Assembly: GCF_001647285.1 (NCBI RefSeq)
Contig: NZ_LRML01000007.1
Location: 62,001 to 126,000, forward strand
Origin: Rufibacter roseus
GTDB lineage: Bacteria > Bacteroidota > Bacteroidia > Cytophagales > Hymenobacteraceae
DNA length: 64,000 nt
Direction: 5' to 3'
The notes beneath the pieces were generated by a model. The model worked only from the letters and a program-made list of their open reading frames with translations, made no database searches and had not been told where the DNA came from. Of the stretch, positions 16,335 through 24,864 are shown in pieces (the first letter of the stretch is position 1; each line of letters begins with the position of its first letter). Both the position numbers and the translations under genes were made by a program.

Positions 16335-16874
16335 TTGGAAGACAAGGAAATTTTAGAAAAATTCCAGAACCCAGACTCCCGCAATCTGGCCTTCAACCAA
16401 CTGGTTCGAAAGTATCAGCAGAAAGTGTATTGGCATGTCCGTAAAATGGTAATTGACCACGACGATGCCGATGACCTGACACAGGAAGTTTTCGTAAAAG
16501 TCTGGAGCCATTTAGAATCTTTCCGGAAAGACTCCCAACTCTACACCTGGATTTACCGAATTGCCACCAACGAGTGCCTCAATTTCTTGAGCGCCAAAAA
16601 AAAGCGGTTTTTCCTGCCCCTGCATGATGTGGCTGCTGAATTAGCTGAAAAACTGGACTCCTCTGACCACTTTACTGGTGAAGAGGTGCAACTGAAACTA
16701 CAAAAGGCACTTCTGCGTCTGCCTGAAAAGCAACGCTTGGTCTTTAACATGAAATATTTTGATGATCTCAAGTATGAAGAGATATCAGAAATATTGGGCA
16801 CTTCTGTGGGGGCTTTGAAAGCCTCTTATCATATAGCGGTAAAAAAAATAGAAGAGTTTTTAAAGAACAATTAA
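16335..16874 (+). CDS. ECF-type RNA polymerase sigma factor
   Basis: The 179-residue product has sigma region 2 (DADDLTQEVFVKVW, then YTWIYRIATNECLNFL) and region 4 with a helix-turn-helix (LPEKQRLVFNMKYF, YEEISEILGTSVGALKA). It would direct RNA polymerase to a stress or envelope regulon. TTG at 16335 is the best start; no ATG precedes region 2. It is followed at short distance by a membrane protein and a Spy/CpxP-like protein, the usual plan of a sigma with its membrane anti-sigma and periplasmic sensor. A heptad array abuts its start. Confidence 0.9.
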   Translation: MEDKEILEKFQNPDSRNLAFNQLVRKYQQKVYWHVRKMVIDHDDADDLTQEVFVKVWSHLESFRKDSQLYTWIYRIATNECLNFLSAKKKRFFLPLHDVAAELAEKLDSSDHFTGEEVQLKLQKALLRLPEKQRLVFNMKYFDDLKYEEISEILGTSVGALKASYHIAVKKIEEFLKNN

Positions 16875-16912
16875 ACCACAGCCGCTAATCCTTGTCTAAC
16901 AGATTGATAAGT

Positions 16913-17380
16913 ATGGAAGAGAAAGAGATGAACATGAATGGAGTGCCCAAAGAACACGGCTTTACTACCCCCAGCCGGTACTTTGACCAATTACCTACCC
17001 GCATCATGGAACGCACTGCGTATGCCAGTCCGGTGGGCGTTACGGCTCCGTGGTCTTGGGTGAAGAAACTACGGCCGGCTTTTGCTGCAGCCACTATGGC
17101 CCTGGTATTTGTGATAGCCTTTTTGGCAACTTACACCTTTAGCACCATCAGTAGTTCGTCAGACACTTCTTTGGCTTCAGTTTCTGACACTGAAATTGAG
17201 CAGTACCTACTCCACCAGTCAGATTTAGATGCCGCCGAACTGGCAGAGTTTGCCGCTGTTTCACCACCGCATAGACTGGAGTTTATTGAAGTGAGGCGCG
17301 AAGATGTTAATTTAGATGCCGCCATGGAGCTGTTGGAAGATAAAAACGTAACTGAATCACTGCTTAGAGATGAATATTAA
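16913..17380 (+). CDS. Probable membrane anti-sigma factor
   Basis: The 155-residue product has a cytoplasmic N-terminal part of about 45 residues, one transmembrane segment (FAAATMALVFVIAFLATYTF) and an acidic extracytoplasmic part. No zinc-binding anti-sigma motif is visible, so the call rests on topology and on position directly after the ECF sigma gene. The frame is open from TTG 16892; ATG 16913 (MEEKEMNMNG) is preferred. It overlaps the next gene by 11 bp. Confidence 0.6.
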   Translation: MEEKEMNMNGVPKEHGFTTPSRYFDQLPTRIMERTAYASPVGVTAPWSWVKKLRPAFAAATMALVFVIAFLATYTFSTISSSSDTSLASVSDTEIEQYLLHQSDLDAAELAEFAAVSPPHRLEFIEVRREDVNLDAAMELLEDKNVTESLLRDEY

Positions 17381-17828
17381 ATCACTATTTCCCCTGTTGG
17401 TTCTTCTTTTATGGGGAACTATGGCACAAGCTCAAAAATACAAAGAAACTCCGGAAGAGAAGAAAGCACGTCTTGAGAAGATTGAAAATGCCAAAATTGC
17501 CTTCATTACAGAAAAACTTAGCCTAACCCCTGAGCAGGCGCAGCGTTTCTGGCCTATTTACAATGAGTACAATACAAAAAGGTATGAATTGAAGCGAAAG
17601 CTACGATCGCTCCGTGAAGAAAACCTGAACAACCAAAGTAACGAACAAGTAAAGGCCAGTTTGGAAACCCGATTGTCTTACCGTCAGCGGGAATTGGATT
17701 TAGATAATGAGTACATGGATCGGTACCTGCGGGTCATTTCACCAAAGCAATTGGCCCTGCTTTACCGCTCTGAACGTGAATTCACCAAACTGCTTCTAGA
17801 GCGGCTGCAAACGTCTTCCAGGCGTTAA
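17370..17828 (+). CDS. Periplasmic Spy/CpxP-like (LTXXQ) protein
   Basis: The 152-residue product has a signal peptide ending near AQAQ and a charged helical body with LSLTPEQAQRFWPIYNEY, the LTxxQ signature of Spy/CpxP and of the CnrX metal sensor. Such proteins act as periplasmic chaperones or as sensors that restrain an anti-sigma factor. The 11-bp overlap with the membrane protein gene and the ECF sigma two genes upstream make a sensor role plausible. No conserved Cys or Met-rich metal site stands out. Confidence 0.8.
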   Translation: MNIKSLFPLLVLLLWGTMAQAQKYKETPEEKKARLEKIENAKIAFITEKLSLTPEQAQRFWPIYNEYNTKRYELKRKLRSLREENLNNQSNEQVKASLETRLSYRQRELDLDNEYMDRYLRVISPKQLALLYRSEREFTKLLLERLQTSSRR

Positions 17829-17840
17829 CAATATATTTTT

Positions 17841-17866
17841 AAAGGAGGCATTAGCCTCCTTTTTTG
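17841..17866 (+). terminator. Intrinsic terminator of the sigma cassette
   Basis: AAAGGAGGC and GCCTCCTTT form a stem followed by a T-run, 12 bp after the LTXXQ gene. Confidence 0.8.
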
Positions 17867-17940
17867 TTGCCTGAAGATATCGCACCGTCTTTCAGATCAC
17901 TGCCCCCTTTCCCTCTACTGAATACACCTGCCCCTGCTCC

Positions 17941-17981
17941 CTTGTTTTAGCCCTCTTTTTCATAAAACAGCTTCAAAACAG
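17941..17981. repeat. 40-nt intergenic palindrome, copy 6
   Basis: Arms CTTGTTTTAGCCC and CAGCTTCAAAACAG around a TTTTTCATAAAA centre, between the sigma cassette terminator and the aminotransferase gene. Confidence 0.65.
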
Positions 17982-18053
17982 CATTGCTGCCATTAGTTAG
18001 CTACATGAGTTTAGAGCTTTCTGTGTACCTTCGCTGAAAGAACTTATACAAAA

Positions 18054-19247
18054 ATGCTTTCAGCCCGTCAATTATTTCTCCAGCACCAAGCCCAAACCAC
18101 TGATTTTCCTCTGCTATTAGAAGTGGAGCGAGCCGAGGGAGTGTATATGTATGGCCCTGCAGGAGAGCGATTTTTAGACTTAATATCAGGAATTGGGGTA
18201 AGCAATGTGGGGCACAGACACCCGAAAGTACTGCAGGCAATACAGGAGCAGCTTGACAAATACCTGCATTTGATGGTGTACGGTGAAATTGTGCAAGCGC
18301 CGCCGGCGCAACTGGCGCGCGCCCTGTCGCAAACCTTACCTCCCGGTCTTGACAACGTGTACTTTGTTTCTTCTGGCAGCGAAGCCGTAGAGGGAGCCTG
18401 TAAACTGGCGAAACGGTTTACCGGTCGTTCTGAGCTGATTGCATTCAACAATGCCTACCACGGCTCCACCCAAGGTTCACTCTCGCTCAATGGTTCTGAA
18501 AGTTTCAAGAGAGCCTTCCGGCCGCTGCTGCCAGACGTGCGGCACATACGCCACAACGCAGAGCAAGACCTGGAACAAATTTCCAACCGAACCGCCGCCG
18601 TTATATTAGAAACGGTACAAGGTGAAGCTGGTGTTAGGGTACCTCAAAAAGAGTATCTGCAAAAACTCCGGAAGAGATGTACAGAGGTAGGTGCTTTATT
18701 GATATTGGATGAGATACAGAGTGGTTTTGGGCGCACCGGCACATTTTGGGCATTTGAGCAATTTGAGGTGGTGCCAGATATTGTTACCTGTGCCAAAGGC
18801 ATGGGTGGCGGAATGCCCATTGGCGCGTTCATCTCTCGCCGTGAGATCATGCACAGCCTTAAGAATGACCCAATGCTGGGGCACATCACCACATTTGGCG
18901 GCCATCCGGTTTCCTGCGCCGCTTCTCTGGCTACCTTAGAGGTTATACAGACAGAAGGATTATTGAAGGAGGTTGCCCTAAAAGCGGAGCAGTTCAAACA
19001 ACAGCTGGTGCACCCGGCCATTCAGGAAATCAGAAATTGCGGCCTCATGATGGCGGTAGAATTTGAATCTTTTGCTATTTTAAAGGCTGTGATTGATACT
19101 GCTATCTTAAAAGGATTACTCACTGACTGGTTTTTGTTCTGCGACAACTCTATGCGTATTGCTCCGCCCTTAACCATTACCATGAGCGAAATTGATGAAG
19201 CCTGCTCTATAATTTTGGAAGCTATTCGTGAAAACGTGCGTTATTAG
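18054..19247 (+). CDS. Class III PLP-dependent aminotransferase (acetylornithine-aminotransferase-like)
   Basis: The 397-residue product has the class III plan: GIGVSNVGHRHPKV, the PLP-phosphate site SSGSEAVEGA, AYHGSTQGSLS, LILDEIQSGFGRTG with the Asp that binds the pyridine nitrogen, and the Schiff-base Lys248 in TCAKGMGGGMPIGA. The family moves an omega-amino group from substrates such as acetylornithine, ornithine or GABA. There are no arginine-biosynthesis genes nearby, so the substrate is unknown. The stop codon lies inside the left arm of a 40-nt palindrome. Confidence 0.88.
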   Translation: MLSARQLFLQHQAQTTDFPLLLEVERAEGVYMYGPAGERFLDLISGIGVSNVGHRHPKVLQAIQEQLDKYLHLMVYGEIVQAPPAQLARALSQTLPPGLDNVYFVSSGSEAVEGACKLAKRFTGRSELIAFNNAYHGSTQGSLSLNGSESFKRAFRPLLPDVRHIRHNAEQDLEQISNRTAAVILETVQGEAGVRVPQKEYLQKLRKRCTEVGALLILDEIQSGFGRTGTFWAFEQFEVVPDIVTCAKGMGGGMPIGAFISRREIMHSLKNDPMLGHITTFGGHPVSCAASLATLEVIQTEGLLKEVALKAEQFKQQLVHPAIQEIRNCGLMMAVEFESFAILKAVIDTAILKGLLTDWFLFCDNSMRIAPPLTITMSEIDEACSIILEAIRENVRY

Positions 19248-19278
19248 CTTCTTTTCTGAAAAATTAGCCTAAAACAAG
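19240..19278. repeat. 40-nt intergenic palindrome, copy 7, overlapping a stop codon
   Basis: Left arm TTATTAGCTTCTTTT contains the aminotransferase TAG stop; the right arm is TTAGCCTAAAACAAG. Confidence 0.6.
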
Positions 19279-19347
19279 CATAGAAAACCCTTAACCTTTT
19301 ACCACCTTACAGAGTACAAGTCACGAACTGAACTTTACGGAGTAAAA

Positions 19348-19500
19348 ATGCCGTCAGGTTTTAAATCACAACGAACTACAATCTTGAGAAGCAATACCTC
19401 TACCACCATACTTATGTCTTTCAGCGGTTGGCGCTACCTAGTGGTTGTTGACAACAAGCCATTCCCCAATAGATGTAAGTACCAGTTATTGGTTTATTAA
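19348..19500 (+). CDS. Possible 50-residue small protein
   Basis: An ATG lies 6 nt after a GGAG sequence and opens a 50-codon frame (MPSGFKSQRT to YQLLVY) upstream of the SLC13 permease gene. The product is basic with a short hydrophobic patch (WRYLVVV). It has no recognised family, and Bacteroidota make little use of Shine-Dalgarno pairing, so this may be chance. The rest of the 304-bp gap holds only palindrome copy 7. Confidence 0.2.
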   Translation: MPSGFKSQRTTILRSNTSTTILMSFSGWRYLVVVDNKPFPNRCKYQLLVY

Positions 19501-19551
19501 TTCTTTTGCTCTCTCACAGGCTCCCAACTATTGTAACCCAGCGCAACCACC

Positions 19552-21306
19552 ATGGAGATTGCCCTTGTCTTATTTTTACTGTTGGCAGCTGTAGCCCTCT
19601 TCGCCTCAGAGAAACTCTCTGTAGATGTGGTCACGCTGATTCTGCTCATCATTCTCACCACTACTAAGATCATCACTCCTGAAGAGGCGTTTGCTGGCTT
19701 CAGCAGCGACTTTATCATAATACTGGCTTCTATATTTGTGTTAAGCGCCGCGCTGGAGGACACCGGTGTGCTTGATTTTCTGGTAAACTGGATGATGCGC
19801 CACACCGGCCATCGCCCTCTTACCCTGCTCCTTTTCATTATGGTTGTGCCCGGAATTATATCTGCGTTCATGAACAACACAACCGTTACCGCCTTGTTTG
19901 TAACTCCGGTGGTTGGGGTGGCAAAACGAATGCAGACCAGTAGCTCCAAATACCTTATGCCCTTGGCCTACGCTTCTATTTTGGGCGGAACCTGTACTCT
20001 TATTGGCACCTCTACCAACGTAGCGGTGAGTGGGTACATCAGCAAGGCGGGGCTAGAGCCTTTCAGTTTCTTTGAGTTCTCTGGTATTGGCCTCATAATA
20101 TTTGGAGTGGGCATTGCCTACATGATGACCGTTGGCCGTTACCTGCTACCTGAAGCTAAAAGCCAGGGGCTCACCACACGGTACAACATCAAAACGTATT
20201 TAACAGAGATTGTCATTCAGGAGGACTCTCCTCTGATTGGTCAAATTGCTTTTGCCTCTGACCTTTCTAAAATGGGGTTCCGCATTCTGAACATTATCCG
20301 GAGCAAAGAAAACTTTTTGCCTGACTACCGCACCCGTATTCGCGCGAACGACATCTTGCTGGTTGAAGGTGAAATGGATGACCTGATAAAGGTGAAGGAA
20401 ACCAAAGGAATCTCCATTCGGGCCGATGTGATTGTAGAAGATGATTTGGTAGGCGGAGACATCAGGCTCGCTGAAATTCTGATCACAAGCAAGTCAGATT
20501 TGATGGCCCGCAGCATCAGGGAAATTGAATTTTTGCGCCGGTTTGGCTTGGTGGTGTTGGCCGTGTCAAGGCAGGGAGAAACTATCAGAACTAAAATAGG
20601 CGACGTACAGCTTCAGTTAGGAGATCTGCTCTTAGTTCAAGGCTCGGCAGAACGCTTGGAGTACATTAAAATGAACCAACACTTGGCTGTGCTAGATGAA
20701 TTTAAGCCGTTTCTGTTTAAAGAGCGGAAAGGAATTCTGGTTCTGGGCTTTTTTATTTTGGCCATTCTGCTGGGCAGTACCGGCGTTTTGCCGCTTTCCA
20801 TCAGTTTTGTGTCAGCCGCTCTAATGTCTGTATTGTTTAAGTGTATCTCTACTGACAGGGCCTACCAATCAATTGACTGGCGGCTGCTCATTTTGATAGG
20901 TGGTATGACAGCCTTTGGCTTGGCCATGGAAAACACGGGTGCCGACCATTTTTTGGCACAATGGATTGTTGACCTGCTAGAACCCTTCGGCATAACCCTT
21001 ATTCTGGCGGGCTTTATTCTGCTCACAGTCTTTCTCACTCAACCTATGTCTAATGCGGCAGCGGCTTTGGTAGTACTCCCTATTGCCCTGCAAACTGCAA
21101 CTGAATTAGGAGCCAATCCCCGAACTTTTGCCATTGCTATTATGCTGTCAGCATCTGTTTCTTTGATTACACCTTTTGAGCCTTCTTGCATACTTGTATA
21201 TGGCCCTGGAAAATATACATTCAAAGACTTTCTGAGGATAGGTTCCCCTCTAACGCTTATTCTGGTTACCATCATCCTGTTTCTGGTACCGGTTTTATGG
21301 CCGTAA
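19552..21306 (+). CDS. SLC13 family permease with two RCK_C (TrkA-C) domains
   Basis: The 584-residue membrane protein has a hydrophobic N-terminal half of about six segments, two cytoplasmic RCK_C domains in tandem (about residues 208-290 and 300-380; GDLLLVQGSAERL is typical) and another hydrophobic half. The motif MNNTTVTALFVTPVV and the later QPMSNAAAALVVLPIA are the paired SNT-like substrate/sodium motifs of the DASS/SLC13 family, which imports dicarboxylates, sulfate or related anions with sodium. It stands alone, bordered by palindromes on both sides. Confidence 0.9.
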   Translation: MEIALVLFLLLAAVALFASEKLSVDVVTLILLIILTTTKIITPEEAFAGFSSDFIIILASIFVLSAALEDTGVLDFLVNWMMRHTGHRPLTLLLFIMVVPGIISAFMNNTTVTALFVTPVVGVAKRMQTSSSKYLMPLAYASILGGTCTLIGTSTNVAVSGYISKAGLEPFSFFEFSGIGLIIFGVGIAYMMTVGRYLLPEAKSQGLTTRYNIKTYLTEIVIQEDSPLIGQIAFASDLSKMGFRILNIIRSKENFLPDYRTRIRANDILLVEGEMDDLIKVKETKGISIRADVIVEDDLVGGDIRLAEILITSKSDLMARSIREIEFLRRFGLVVLAVSRQGETIRTKIGDVQLQLGDLLLVQGSAERLEYIKMNQHLAVLDEFKPFLFKERKGILVLGFFILAILLGSTGVLPLSISFVSAALMSVLFKCISTDRAYQSIDWRLLILIGGMTAFGLAMENTGADHFLAQWIVDLLEPFGITLILAGFILLTVFLTQPMSNAAAALVVLPIALQTATELGANPRTFAIAIMLSASVSLITPFEPSCILVYGPGKYTFKDFLRIGSPLTLILVTIILFLVPVLWP

Positions 21307-21320
21307 GCACTAATAGCTGA

Positions 21321-21359
21321 TTGTTTTAGGCTTGTTTTCTGAAAAACAGGTTAAAAACA
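21321..21359. repeat. 40-nt intergenic palindrome, copy 8
   Basis: Arms TTGTTTTAGGCTTG and CAGGTTAAAAACA, downstream of the SLC13 gene. Confidence 0.7.
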
Positions 21360-21422
21360 CACTCAGGAATAGAGCATTTATAGGCTTGCAACGTACAAAA
21401 GCACAAACAGCCTTTGCACGCC

Positions 21423-22040
21423 ATGAACCGTATTGTCATTTTTATGCTCTTGCTGCTTGTTGCCTGCAAATCTAAGGAGGACCAAATGGCCCATGAGTCT
21501 CAGGCACTGGAACAAACAATAGATTCACTGAATAACGCCAATATAGATGGCACTGAAACCACTACTGGGCCACCCCTAGATATCAAGAAAGAATTGCCTT
21601 CGGAGCTAAAAGCAAGTTTAAATCAAAGGCAGGGCAAGTGGGAACTCCCTACCCTTACAGATGTAGATGCCCAGCGTATACCTGAATCTGAGCAGGGACC
21701 GTATTTCCTACAAGCAGACTTTAACGGTGACCAGAGAACTGATTATGCTGTACAAATTGTCAGGAATGATTCGGCGTCTGTTATTGTGTATATTAAAAAA
21801 GACAAAGGAGGTGACTGGGAGGAACACGTACTGCAGAGAAACGCCCTCCAAAATATAGGCGGCAAAAACAGAAGCCTATACTACCTGTCATTGGCAAAAA
21901 AAGACGGTAAATACTACGACTACAGCACCCAGAAAAACCTTATTTTCCCTAACGATGCTGTTTCAGTAGGGGCAGAAAACTATACTGCTACCTACGTGTA
22001 TGAGAACGGTAAATTCAAAAAATATGAGGCAGGAGATTAG
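21423..22040 (+). CDS. Lipoprotein of unknown function
   Basis: The 205-residue product starts at ATG 21423 with MNRIVIFMLLLLVAC, a clear lipobox, followed by a polar linker. A globular part follows from about residue 60; FNGDQRTDYAVQIV suggests a small beta structure like an FG-GAP-type repeat. It converges with the TerB-like gene and is separated from it by 10 bp. I do not recognise a family. Confidence 0.7.
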   Translation: MNRIVIFMLLLLVACKSKEDQMAHESQALEQTIDSLNNANIDGTETTTGPPLDIKKELPSELKASLNQRQGKWELPTLTDVDAQRIPESEQGPYFLQADFNGDQRTDYAVQIVRNDSASVIVYIKKDKGGDWEEHVLQRNALQNIGGKNRSLYYLSLAKKDGKYYDYSTQKNLIFPNDAVSVGAENYTATYVYENGKFKKYEAGD

Positions 22041-22050
22041 CTTGTTTTAG

Positions 22051-22491
22051 CTACTCCAGCTCCAGCACGTTCATGGCGTCGCGCAGAATGGCATCACGGT
22101 CTATCCCGTCTTTTACCCCAGTTGTAATCTTTTTGATCAACACACCAACCACCGATTTACGGAAGCCCATTTTAGTGGCTATGTCCAGGCAGAAATCCAT
22201 TTCAGAATCATCCACAATTCCATCGGCCAGCATCATCTCCACCAAATCATAAATCTGGTCAAAGCGGTCAATGTCATTGTTGGGCATGGTCATTTTAGTG
22301 TCGCCTGCATCTGCCAGCAACGCTTTTATATCTTGGGCCTTCATGCCTTTCCTTTGCCCAATAGAAATGATGTGCTCAATCTCCGAGGCATCTAAATGAC
22401 CATCAATTTTTGCCAGGGCACCTAAATTGATGATGTGACTTTTCAGCCGCTTGGTTTCTTCACTCTCAAATATTGAAAACATAGATGACAT
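22051..22491 (-). CDS. TerB-like helical protein
   Basis: The 146-residue product resembles the TerB fold: LGALAKIDGHLDASEIEHI and MMLADGIVDDSEMDFC are the paired acidic D-x-x-x-x-x-x-E metal-binding helices of the family. TerB-type proteins bind divalent cations and act with membrane complexes in stress responses, but no other ter gene is present. It is a short cytoplasmic protein. The start could be ATG 22491 or the Met at residue 4. Confidence 0.75.
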   Translation of the reverse strand: MSSMFSIFESEETKRLKSHIINLGALAKIDGHLDASEIEHIISIGQRKGMKAQDIKALLADAGDTKMTMPNNDIDRFDQIYDLVEMMLADGIVDDSEMDFCLDIATKMGFRKSVVGVLIKKITTGVKDGIDRDAILRDAMNVLELE

Positions 22492-22785
22492 TGAAGTTTG
22501 TAAGTGGAAATTTTTTCACGGCTTGCACAAAATTTGCATAACTGTTGCACAAGCACTTTTATACTCAATAATTTACGAAAATATCAAAAAAAAAGCTAAA
22601 CCCAGCTTAGGAAATGTTGATTTTCCTGCAAAATAGGCTTTAAAAAGTTGTAATGACACGAATATCTCATTTTTTGCAGATAAGCGTTTGGGGGCTGTAA
22701 AGGGTAGTTCTGATGGGGGTTTATGCAAAAAAGCTTGAGTTTTCTTTCTTATTGCCGTACTTTGCTGACTAGTTCCTTAAGATAC

Positions 22786-23757
22786 ATGAAAAAAATAGGT
22801 GTGTTTACGTCCGGAGGAGACGCTCCGGGAATGAATGCCTGTATTCGTGCGGTGGTACGAACGGCAGTTTACCATAAATTAGAAGTATACGGCATTGGCC
22901 GTGGATATAACGGAATGATTCAGGGCGAAATTTACCGCCTGTTTTCCCATTCTGTCAGCAATACCATCCAAAAAGGGGGCACCATTCTTAAATCGGCCCG
23001 CTGTATGGAATTCCAGACTCCCGAAGGCAGAAAAAAAGCTTATGACCAGATTTCTAAGTTTGGAATAGAGGGGATTGTAGCCATTGGCGGGAACGGTACT
23101 TTTACCGGTGCCCAAATATTCCATCAAGAATACGGCGTTCCTATTATAGGTTGCCCCGGCACCATTGACAATGACCTTTACGGCACCGACTACACCATTG
23201 GGTATGACACTGCTGTAAACACAGCCCTTGACGCCATTGATAAGATCCGCGACACGGCAGACAGCCATGAGCGGGTGTTCTTTGTGGAAGTTATGGGGCG
23301 CGACTCTGGCTACATTGCGTTGCCTTGTGCCATTGGGGGCGGCGCCGAAATGGTGCTTATTCCGGAGACCATTACGTCTATGTCTGATGTGATTGAGACA
23401 CTGCAGCAAGGCTGGCGCCGGTCTAAAACGTCTTTTATAATCATAGTTGCCGAAGGCGACGATGAAGGCGGAGCCACTGAGATAGCCGCTAAAGTAAAGC
23501 AAGCGCTCCCGCAAATGGATGCCAAGGTGACTATTATCGGTCACGTTCAACGGGGTGGCCGCCCTACCGCCGCCGACCGCTTACTGAGCAGCCAAATGGG
23601 TATGGCAGCTGTAGAAGGCTTGCTGGCCGGACGCAGTAATGAAATGGTAGGTGTTATCAACGGAGAGATTGTTTACACTCCATTCCATGATACCATTACC
23701 AAGAAAAAGCCGATCAGCGAGAGCTTCCTGAAGTTAGTAGAAGTTCTGAGCAGCTAA
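22786..23757 (+). CDS. pfkA: 6-phosphofructokinase
   Basis: The 323-residue product phosphorylates fructose 6-phosphate in glycolysis. It has TSGGDAPGMNA (nucleotide loop), PGTIDNDLYGTD with the catalytic Asp, and EVMGRDSGYIA and GHVQRGGRPTAADR for substrate binding. The frame is open from 22723, but ATG 22786 (MKKIGVFTSGG) is where family similarity starts. In the GGDGS motif of E. coli PfkA, where Asp103 contacts Mg-ATP, this protein reads GGNGT with Asn103. That change could affect phosphoryl-donor use. The gene converges with miaA across a palindrome copy. Confidence 0.93.
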   Translation: MKKIGVFTSGGDAPGMNACIRAVVRTAVYHKLEVYGIGRGYNGMIQGEIYRLFSHSVSNTIQKGGTILKSARCMEFQTPEGRKKAYDQISKFGIEGIVAIGGNGTFTGAQIFHQEYGVPIIGCPGTIDNDLYGTDYTIGYDTAVNTALDAIDKIRDTADSHERVFFVEVMGRDSGYIALPCAIGGGAEMVLIPETITSMSDVIETLQQGWRRSKTSFIIIVAEGDDEGGATEIAAKVKQALPQMDAKVTIIGHVQRGGRPTAADRLLSSQMGMAAVEGLLAGRSNEMVGVINGEIVYTPFHDTITKKKPISESFLKLVEVLSS

Positions 23758-23782
23758 TACGTAGACTTTTCTATACAGAAAT

Positions 23783-23823
23783 GCGTTTTGAGCCTGTTTT
23801 TCATAAAACGGGCCCAAAGCGCA
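23783..23823. repeat. 40-nt intergenic palindrome, copy 9, extended arms
   Basis: Family core GCGTTTTGAGCCTG / CGGGCCCAAAGCGC is prolonged by the complementary flanks ACAGAAAT and ATTTCTGT (23776-23830). It separates the convergent genes pfkA and miaA. Confidence 0.8.
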
Positions 23824-23905
23824 TTTCTGTTTTAACTACTTCCGATTGTAACCAATTCCCCTCAGTCTCTCCATAGGTGGAGAAAAGCATGCAGGAGAAA
23901 CTAAC

Positions 23906-24856
23906 TTATTCATGCGCATTTTTTTCTTCATCAACACCTGAAACAGATGCGGCTATTTCCTTTTGAACATAATCCAGCACCTCCTGAAATTGCGAAGGGT
24001 GAAACCACTTGATTTCAGGGTCTCGGTTAAACCAGGTGAGCTGTCTTTTAGCGTATCGGCGGCTGTTGCGCTTTAGCAAACGGGAGGCTTCTTCAAAATC
24101 ATAGACACCGTCTAAATAATCGAATAACTCGGTATAGCCCACTGTTTGGAGCGCCTGGTGTTGCTTATAGGCATACACCTCTTTCACCTCCTCCAGCAGC
24201 CCCTGTGCCAGCATCTGGTCCATGCGCAGGTCAATGCGGTGGTACAGCTCGGCGCGGTCTCTGTTTAACCCTATTTTTATAATTTGGAAATCTCTGCTAT
24301 TGGAAGAGTTTTGCTTTCTGAACGAGGAGTAAGAACGGCCACTGCTCAGGCAGACCTCCAAGGCTCTTATCACCCTTTGCGGATTCTGCACGTCTACCTG
24401 TTGGGCATATTCCGGATCTAAGGCTGAGAGCTGCTCAACTAAACTAGGCAATCCTTTAGTGGAAAGCCTTTGCATCAATTCCTCTCTGATCTCAGGTTGA
24501 ACTTCGGGCATTTCATCCAAGCCCTCACACAACGCCCGCACATATAAGCCTGAGCCACCAGTGGCAACAACCACTTTATGCTGCCTGAATAGCTGTTGCA
24601 ACAGCTGCAAAGCATCTTGTTCAAAAGCACCCGCGTTGTAATTTTCTGTAATAGAATGTGAATCGATAAAATGATGGATGACGCCTCCTTGTTCTTCAGG
24701 AGATGGTTTGGCTGTACCTATGCTCAACTCCTTGAAAAACTGCCGGGAGTCCATGGAAATAATCTCAGTGTTAAAATATTTCGCCAACTCCACACAGAAA
24801 TCTGTTTTACCTACTGCTGTGGGCCCTACAACTACAATCAGAACTTTTTTCTCCAT
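23906..24856 (-). CDS. miaA: tRNA dimethylallyltransferase
   Basis: The 316-residue product transfers the dimethylallyl group to A37 of tRNAs that read codons starting with U. It has the P-loop VVGPTAVGKTDF, the family motifs IISMDSRQFFKELSIGTAKP and VATGGSGLYVRALCEG, and a C-terminal RRYAKRQLTWFNRD. The length is normal. The gene starts 8 bp downstream of the glycosyltransferase stop on the same strand, so the two are probably one transcript. Confidence 0.95.
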   Translation of the reverse strand: MEKKVLIVVVGPTAVGKTDFCVELAKYFNTEIISMDSRQFFKELSIGTAKPSPEEQGGVIHHFIDSHSITENYNAGAFEQDALQLLQQLFRQHKVVVATGGSGLYVRALCEGLDEMPEVQPEIREELMQRLSTKGLPSLVEQLSALDPEYAQQVDVQNPQRVIRALEVCLSSGRSYSSFRKQNSSNSRDFQIIKIGLNRDRAELYHRIDLRMDQMLAQGLLEEVKEVYAYKQHQALQTVGYTELFDYLDGVYDFEEASRLLKRNSRRYAKRQLTWFNRDPEIKWFHPSQFQEVLDYVQKEIAASVSGVDEEKNAHE

Positions 24857-24864
24857 CTACTTTA

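Noticed and set aside
19497-19949. 150-residue minus-strand reading frame over the SLC13 gene start
   Set aside because: Antisense to the first membrane helices; the Thr/Ser/Arg-rich sequence is the usual shadow of hydrophobic codons.
22879-23550. 223-residue minus-strand reading frame over pfkA
   Set aside because: It lies wholly antisense to a well-supported gene and its composition has no protein family character.
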